From: Carallia brachiata
Lineage: Eukaryota > Streptophyta > Magnoliopsida > Malpighiales > Rhizophoraceae
Reading direction: 5' to 3'
Assembly: GCA_021464245.1 (NCBI GenBank)
Contig: JADCRB010000053.1
Coordinates: forward strand, 758,054 to 822,053
DNA length: 64,000 nucleotides
The position numbers and the translations under genes were made by a program. The first letter of the stretch is position 1. Every line of letters begins with the position of its first letter. Of the stretch, positions 57,866 through 64,000 are shown one piece after another. The notes below the pieces were generated by a model. That model was not told where the DNA came from and did not search any database. It was given only the letters and a program-made list of their open reading frames with translations.

Positions 57866-59026
57866 TTTTTATAATAATAAAAAAATATTACTAAGACAAC
57901 AATTATTAATAAATAAATATTAATAAAATATTATTATATCTCAAATATTTACTAATTTACTTTTTATGTATAATAATAGCTATAATTAAAAAAATAGATA
58001 TCAAAGTTTTTTTTTTTTCACTATCTTCGAACATTTTAAGTTAAAAACATAACTTTATTTTGCCTCTTTTCTTTTCGAAATTTCCCATTTTATAATAATT
58101 TTAAATTTTTTAATATCAAATTCAATTAACTGAATTTTTTTGTTCGAAAACAGTTTTCTATTTTACACAATCACAAATTTTCAATTCAAGAATAATTATA
58201 AAAATTCAGTTCAATTAACAGAATTATAAACACTGGTTACCACAGCCACAATTGAATACGGGAAAATTTTGTGGGATTTTTCAGGTGATATAAAAAGTGA
58301 AATTAAAGTGATATTAACCCAAAAAATAGATGTTGATTAAATTGAATAGTCACTTTGGTTCTACCTAAGATACAACTATCCAGTAAAGCTTTAAATATAA
58401 CGCAGCTCAACACAATGTTCGGTACAGGGCAATCAAAGGCCTCCAAGCAGACAAAACTATGGTTCAGATATGGTGAAAATTCAAAAGAATGAATGCTTTT
58501 TGAGAGGGCAGGATTCCTAGACAAGGCTAACTTTGCTCAACTGATGGGTACAAGCAATGCTGAAAAATAATTACAAGACATTTGAAGAAAAGAAAAAACT
58601 TCAAATGGAATTCATCGTCATATCCCTTCAAAACACAAAACACTTTTGCATAGACGAACAATAACCTGATATCTCGACGCAGGTTGAATGCACATCAAAA
58701 CGGATAAAAACAAAAATTAACACCAACAACTTCAGAAGCATAGTAATAATGTATCAACCAAATGCAATAGAGTGACGAATTGGCTCGCGCAGTCGCAGCT
58801 TGCTTCTCCATCTTCACATTCCCGTGTTAAATTTTGCACTGCAATCAATATAAAACCTGCAGCTATCAGATAAACCGAGTTTGCCTTTTTAGGCGTATTT
58901 TCTGCGGTAGAATTAAAAACTTCAGCTATTTGATTATAAATCATGAAACACAACAGATAATATGGGAGTGAAAGATTCCATGCACCAAATGACACCCTTC
59001 TAAATACGGAAAATTAGTTCCAGGCG

Positions 59027-59215
59027 ACTAACCATGTGGTCTAGTGGCTGATCTCTTAATTCTAGCAACGAGAGATCAAATTCTAACTCGACGACAAACT
59101 AAAAGAATATTAGCCCCACAATATTTTGCCCTAAGCATTCACAGTAAAAAGGTTCAGGTTACATATTTTCGGTTTGTAGGGACTAAGTATCGATCTTTAC
59201 ACCTAAAACTAAGAG
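59027..59215 (+). mobile_element. SINE-like sequence with tRNA-type A and B boxes
   Basis: CATGTGGTCTAGTGGCTGAT (A-box-like), then GAGAGATCAAATTCTAACTC (B-box-like) 35 bp later. A body follows with GCCCTAAGCATTCACAGT and GGTTCAGGTTACA. No poly(A) tail or TSD was found. Confidence 0.4.
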
Positions 59216-62200
59216 TTTAGTAACTTTACCCCTAGACCTCGTAGCTAAGTGACTAGTTAAGCTTACTTTTCACGGTTAACGATAGTATGCTTAAACTCAG
59301 CCATAGCAATTTGAAGCACGCATATGCCCAGTTCGAAAAATCTTGTCATGGACTTGTCTGCATATTTGCGGGACTTGCTATATGAGTGAAATTCACAATT
59401 TATCAAGTCTACTAAAGAATTTCTCATTTAAATCTCATCATCAAGATTGAGCAAATTTTGCTGAACTGATCCGTGACTAGACGAGCCATCTTACCGAGCA
59501 AGTAGTGCAAGCAAAAATAATTTGTTGAAATTGATTTTGAAGCTACAACCCCATTTGATTTATGTGCCAATCTCTCCAATTAAAATATCTCTCAATTTCT
59601 TTCCACATACGCAGGGTCTCACACTGTCAAATTACTATTGCATCTACCAAGTGCTTTAAGCTAAAGATAAAAAGTATTACAGCCCTTGATTGCTTTGAAA
59701 ATTTTCTAATCCTCTGGTTTCGACCATATTGGCAGTTGATCCCTATTTTGTAGAGCAACAAACGCAATGTTCTTTAATTCCTTTTTTTTTCCCCAGATTT
59801 AAGGACGTTTGATTGATTTACTTGACATTTTTTCCCATACAACTCCAACATTTAGTCTCCTTAATTAGCTTTCAGGGCAAGTATAAAAAAAAAAAAGAAT
59901 ACATTTTTTAAGTTGCCACCTTGTTACTTATCTATTTACCATGCATAAACAACTGAAGGGGAAAAAAAAAAAAAAAAAGCAAAGCCAAAAGAAAGCTACA
60001 TGTGGAAGGCAAAGGTAGAAATTGAAGGAAAAGAAGGCCTGGAGGCCTTGAACCTTGATTTACAATAAAGCAGGCAATAAGTCTAAACAAAATGATAACC
60101 TTTGAATTGAGAGCTTAAGGAACAAAAAATGGTGGACGACACCCAGAATTCTGTCTCTATTTGTCAATCAACTAGGAAAGGCAATCTGCATTCAGTGAAA
60201 ATGTGAGGAAACTGGGTTTATTAGAACAAATATTTTGCCATTTGATAACTCAGGTTCAATATGGTTTCCAGTTTCTGCATGGTCCAAGAATTTATCCAAA
60301 CTTGAACCCAACCACATTATGGTTACTACTTGTATCAAGTCTGCCTGTGCATTTACAGCTCAACTATAGGCACCCTCTCATTACATCTATGGTATGTCTG
60401 GTCCTAGGTACCACCCCATGGGTATTTTTAGAAATTTATTTCTACAATGAGGATGGAGGAAGAAAAAATTTGAAAAATTGGCCCCACATCCCACAAAGTA
60501 AAAATAATGTATGCTATGCCACAAACACAAACAAACAAAAAAAATTTCCAGAGTAAAATTCAGCTTAATGAATCAAATTGAAGTTTATGACTGACAGGTA
60601 CTCTTGGACAATTTGAAAAAGAACCAATATTTATATAGGTAATATAATTGTTGGTTGCCAAAAGGTCATAAGAAATATCCCTATACTCAACCACAGATAA
60701 AACTTAATCTGCTGATATTAAAAGGATTAATAGCTTTCTACTTCTTCTAGTCCTATGAATTTTTTCTAATCATAATTTTCTATACAGCCCATATTGTTGG
60801 ATTTCCTAAAGCCAGCAAATTTGGCACTTCTTAAATTGCAATACATCACATGCTTCAATTTAATGGTAAATCATTTATTTAATCCAAATTTTCCCTTAGA
60901 CATGCAACTAAATAGTAGTAGCACCATATATCCCCAGCTCTTAGAAACAAGTACACCTCAGGCAATTTGTTTTATTAGTTCTAAAGCATTTGTTCTATCT
61001 TTATTGATATCTTTATTTAAATGAATGCATTCTTTTACTATTTGTTGCTTCCTTTGATTTTTGTTCTTTTGCTTTAGCTTTTTTGGTTTTTCCCCTTTTT
61101 CATATAGACAAACCTTAAAATACTACAAATTTAAATTAGATTTTTTTTTTATGGCTAATAATGGAAAGCTTCATTGCATGGACACAAGAATTTAAGATAC
61201 TGACACAACATAGCAGGGGAACTGAGATCTTGCATTTTGATCTTCCCACTTCTTACCATAATGACCTTAAAAAAAAATAAAATAAAATAAAATAAAATAA
61301 ATTTTCCTTTTAATTGTTCTAAAGGCTATCAGAACCAAACTTAGAATTTACAATTTATTTTTCAGATTTTCACTTTTTATTGGTTGTATAACATGCCTAA
61401 AGTATTTTAGAAATATGGAATGCTCTATAAACATTACCAGCAATTTACTGATAACATAAACTTTCATGAAATAGGAGCTAACTGAACTGAACATTATCAC
61501 ATAATCCAACTTACATCGTCCACAATCATCTGGTGAATTGCCTCCCCTACTACTTAGTAACATTAACAGTAGCCTTTTTTCTTGTTGCAAATTTTTTTTT
61601 TTCCGAAAATGTAAACACTACAAGCAAAGAGGATCAATCTATCATGCTAGAGGTTGAATTTATGTTCTTCAAACTTAACTGCAAGGTGAGAATGACATCA
61701 AATTTACAGTTGGCCATTGACAGGACAGAAAGATCATTCCTCCTTCATCATGTATAGTTTGGTTGCCTTTATTCTTTGGCTAATTAGATTCAAACTCCAG
61801 TCTTCCTATCTTGATGACAACACCAATACCATTGAGTCAAAACCCATCGGTTGCATGGTTTGATTGTTAAAAGAAAAAGGCAAATAACCATTTCTCCTAT
61901 ACTGCTGTGGAATGATAGACATAAGTGATCATTAAAGTCAAATGGTAAAAGCGTACGAAAACCTTACTCCTACATTTTGAAGTTCTTTCATTAATTGATT
62001 TAGTTAGTTGATCAAACAACTAAAAAAATTACATCAACGCGGTCAATTGAACATGTCACGGACGTAGACCAATACATTCCACCATATTTTGGCTGTTAAT
62101 TAACAATTATAAATAGAACCGCAAATGTGCATCCAACAATTCTAATAATGTAATCTAATAATGTAATATAGTTCTCCATCTACAACACGTCAAGTTCACC

Positions 62201-63100
62201 GCGTAATGATGCTTTTAGACCAATGCATAGGTACACCGTGTCAACGTCTACAACAACACACCTCGTAGTCCCTTCTTTTGTTTGGAGAAATGTTATACAA
62301 TTCTACTTCGCAAGCTTTTTTTTTTTTTTTCTGTTTTCTGTTTTCTGTTTTCTATGCTTTGATTCAATTTTTTCCCTACTTTTCACCTGTGACCTTTTAT
62401 TTTTTATACTTTAAAAATTTGCCATCCTCTTTACATGCCTCTTAGCAAAAAGATTGATGAGTTTTAGGATATAAATCCCATAAATAAAATCGGGACATGT
62501 CAGTCTAAGGTACCATAGAATCTTCATGATGCCATTTTTTTTTTTTTTGTACCGTTTGATATATTGGGTCGAATAACTATGTTGCTAAAAGGAATATACG
62601 TAAGGATTGTTAACCTAAAATCTCTAAAATTTATCTTTTTCTTAAGTATTATTAGGTGGACAAAGTCCCATGCACACAACCAAATACGCCCTAGTGAACA
62701 AGATTTTCACACCTTTTCTTTTTAGGGCTGTACTATAAAGTTTAACTTTAAATAATACTAAACTAATCACATAATTAGTTTATCTGTTTTCAATTATCCA
62801 ACGATATATGTATCACTTTGATCCTACTTTAATTCTAAAAAATCCCAACAATTATTTTTCCTTTTTTTATAGTGTCGTGTTTTTTGTTAATATTAACAAG
62901 AATGTATGTGGCCATGTCAAATCAGTGCAACCTTCACTCTGACCAAGATGCTGGAAAATTTTTTTTTTTTTCATAGTTCATAAAACTTATGATTCATTTT
63001 AGGGAAAAATGATGTTTGAAGCAAAAAAAAAACAAAGACTTTCTTTTTCTACTACTGCCTGAGATGAGGAGAAATGTCAGTCTGCCTAGCTACATGCATG

Positions 63101-63460
63101 GTCTCTCCCAGCAGTCGTGTACTTGATGTGGGTAAAAAATTTTTAACAACTCAAACCCTACAGTGACCTATACTCCGTAAGACTAAGAACTAGAAATTGC
63201 TGCAAACTGCTGCCATGTGGTGCAGCAGCACTGCAGGCAACTTGATTGGGATTCTAAAGCTACTAAGGTTTCACCCTGTAAAGGTGAACCTTATAATCCA
63301 GCCAGTGCCATGCACATGGCTGCCTCCACACACAAATGCTAACACCTGGCATGGATTCCAGATTTTAGGGAGAAGAGAACCAGCAAGAGAACAAACAAAA
63401 GGACAACCAGCCGATTACCTTTCACAGCAATTCATGCAAGAATCAAATGAAGACAAGTTT

Positions 63461-63500
<40 letters not shown>

Positions 63501-63782
63501 TTTCTTTCTTGGTATTCATAAACTAAGTTACCGATTGGTTGCATTTCTATGTGTTTTTTTTTAATTATTATATATATTAGATAGGTCGCCGTACTGCAAA
63601 CCACACGTAATCCAAAAAATGGCATGATACAGGAACAACAAAAGACCCATTACAAGAAATAAGCTAAAGAACAAAACAAACAGTGGAACATTATGAATTA
63701 TGAGAAAAATGACTAACATTGGACTGTTTCGGGCTTACCGGGATGATGGGGCCAAGAGAGACGAGAATTCGAGGAAGTTATA
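63101..63782 (-). other. Probable 3' UTR region of the TCP2-like gene
   Basis: Lies downstream of the TCP stop. It contains the possible 3' UTR intron donor at 63734-63738 and the TA microsatellite. The end of the transcript cannot be fixed from sequence. Confidence 0.4.
63465..63503 (+). repeat. (TA)n-T(n) tract near the TCP gene 3' end
   Basis: ATATAT repeat at 63465-63492 followed by a run of T. Confidence 0.9.
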
Positions 63783-64000
63783 TCAGTTTTTCTCTTTGCC
63801 TTTCAGGTCAGAATGCTGCCTGGTTCCATCGCCATAGGAGAGCTGCAAGCCGGCGGGGAACTGATGGTGGTGGTGGTGATGATTTTCCATAGATGTAAGT
63901 GGTGCAGCACCAATGAAGAAAGGAACGTTTGTGGATCCGTCCATGGGAGTAGAAGAAAACCTCTGGAGATGAGGCAAAAGAGAGGGTGGTGATGGTGATG
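63783..64000 (-). CDS. TCP2: TCP2-like CIN-class TCP transcription factor, C-terminal part (partial)
   Basis: The frame runs in from the window edge without a start and stops at TGA (63785-63783), giving 71 complete C-terminal codons. Text in order: SPSPPSLLPHLQRFS, PMDGSTNVPFFIGAA, a His run of six, QFPAGLQLSYGDG, RQHSDLKGKEKN. This tail is what I know from dicot TCP2/TCP24-like proteins (class II, CIN subgroup), which act in the nucleus to limit cell proliferation in leaf margins. Most are targets of miR319. The TCP bHLH domain, R-domain and any miR319 site lie upstream, outside the window, so regulation cannot be checked here. A consensus donor (CCCG then GTAAGC) starts at 63738, about 45 nt after the stop, which suggests a 3' UTR intron. 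Confidence 0.82.
   Translation of the reverse strand, partial: SPSPPSLLPHLQRFSSTPMDGSTNVPFFIGAAPLTSMENHHHHHHQFPAGLQLSYGDGTRQHSDLKGKEKN

Larger units (their letters stand above)
56671..63100. other. Long spacer between CIPK23 and the TCP gene, no gene assigned
   Basis: It contains (TA)n at 57820-57861, an AAATA repeat at 61269-61301, and AT-rich stretches. The minus-strand ORF at 58732-58995 has an odd, less AT-rich end (GFILIAVQNLTRECEDGEA) that could be a decayed exon, but I do not recognise it. A tRNA-like SINE candidate lies at 59027-59215. The rest has no supportable gene or RNA. Confidence 0.4.

Overview
This is nuclear DNA of a eudicot plant, probably a woody one. The genes are split by AT-rich introns with GT-AG borders. 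Long AT-rich spacers hold plant-type transposons (Ty1-copia, FAR1-type MULE, CACTA, PIF/Harbinger MITE, LINE and SINE copies). The best protein matches I can recall are plant-specific: CIPK, TCP, plant ornithine aminotransferase and a plant LRR receptor-like protein. I cannot name the species. No bacterial, organellar or CRISPR-type features are present.

Layout. 1-1.3 kb: decayed 3' end of a Ty1-copia element. 1.99-2.26 kb: a broken first-exon copy of the molybdenum-cofactor gene CNX5. 5.18-6.64 kb (-): intact single-exon LRR receptor-like protein (PII-2 type). 7.75-8.56 kb: tandem array with a period near 138 bp. 9.4-10.5 kb (+): small DUF761-type gene with a possible frameshift. 11.1-13.4 kb: repeat region holding a GC-rich poly(A) retro-insertion with a 15-bp target-site duplication (TSD). 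13.9-17.25 kb: non-autonomous CACTA-like transposon carrying a fragment of the ribosome-biogenesis gene UTP20. 18.8-26.3 kb: dead FAR1-type MULE with two convergent ORF remnants; a SINE sits inside the transposase. 30.99-39.83 kb (+): ornithine aminotransferase, 10 exons, 473 aa. 41.2-43.6 kb: three MITE-like elements. 45.7-46.2 kb (-): LINE RNase H remnant. 48.66-55.25 kb (+): CIPK23-type protein kinase, 14 exons, 443 aa. 63.78-64.0 kb (-): C-terminus of a TCP2-like CIN-class transcription factor, cut by the window edge.

The intact genes do not form a pathway. OAT is mitochondrial arginine/ornithine/proline metabolism. CIPK23 is a CBL-dependent regulator of potassium and nitrate transport. 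TCP2 controls leaf growth. The LRR protein is probably a cell-surface perception component. The informative part is the transposon archaeology: captured gene fragments (UTP20, CNX5), nested insertions that can be ordered in time, and well-preserved TSDs around several SINE or poly(A) insertions.

I found no previously undescribed multi-gene system. The most novel items are the UTP20-carrying CACTA element, the CNX5 fragment, the perfect 145-bp intronic duplication in CIPK23, and the short GC-rich retroelement. Exon borders were read by hand from splice signals and protein continuity; no alignment was run.
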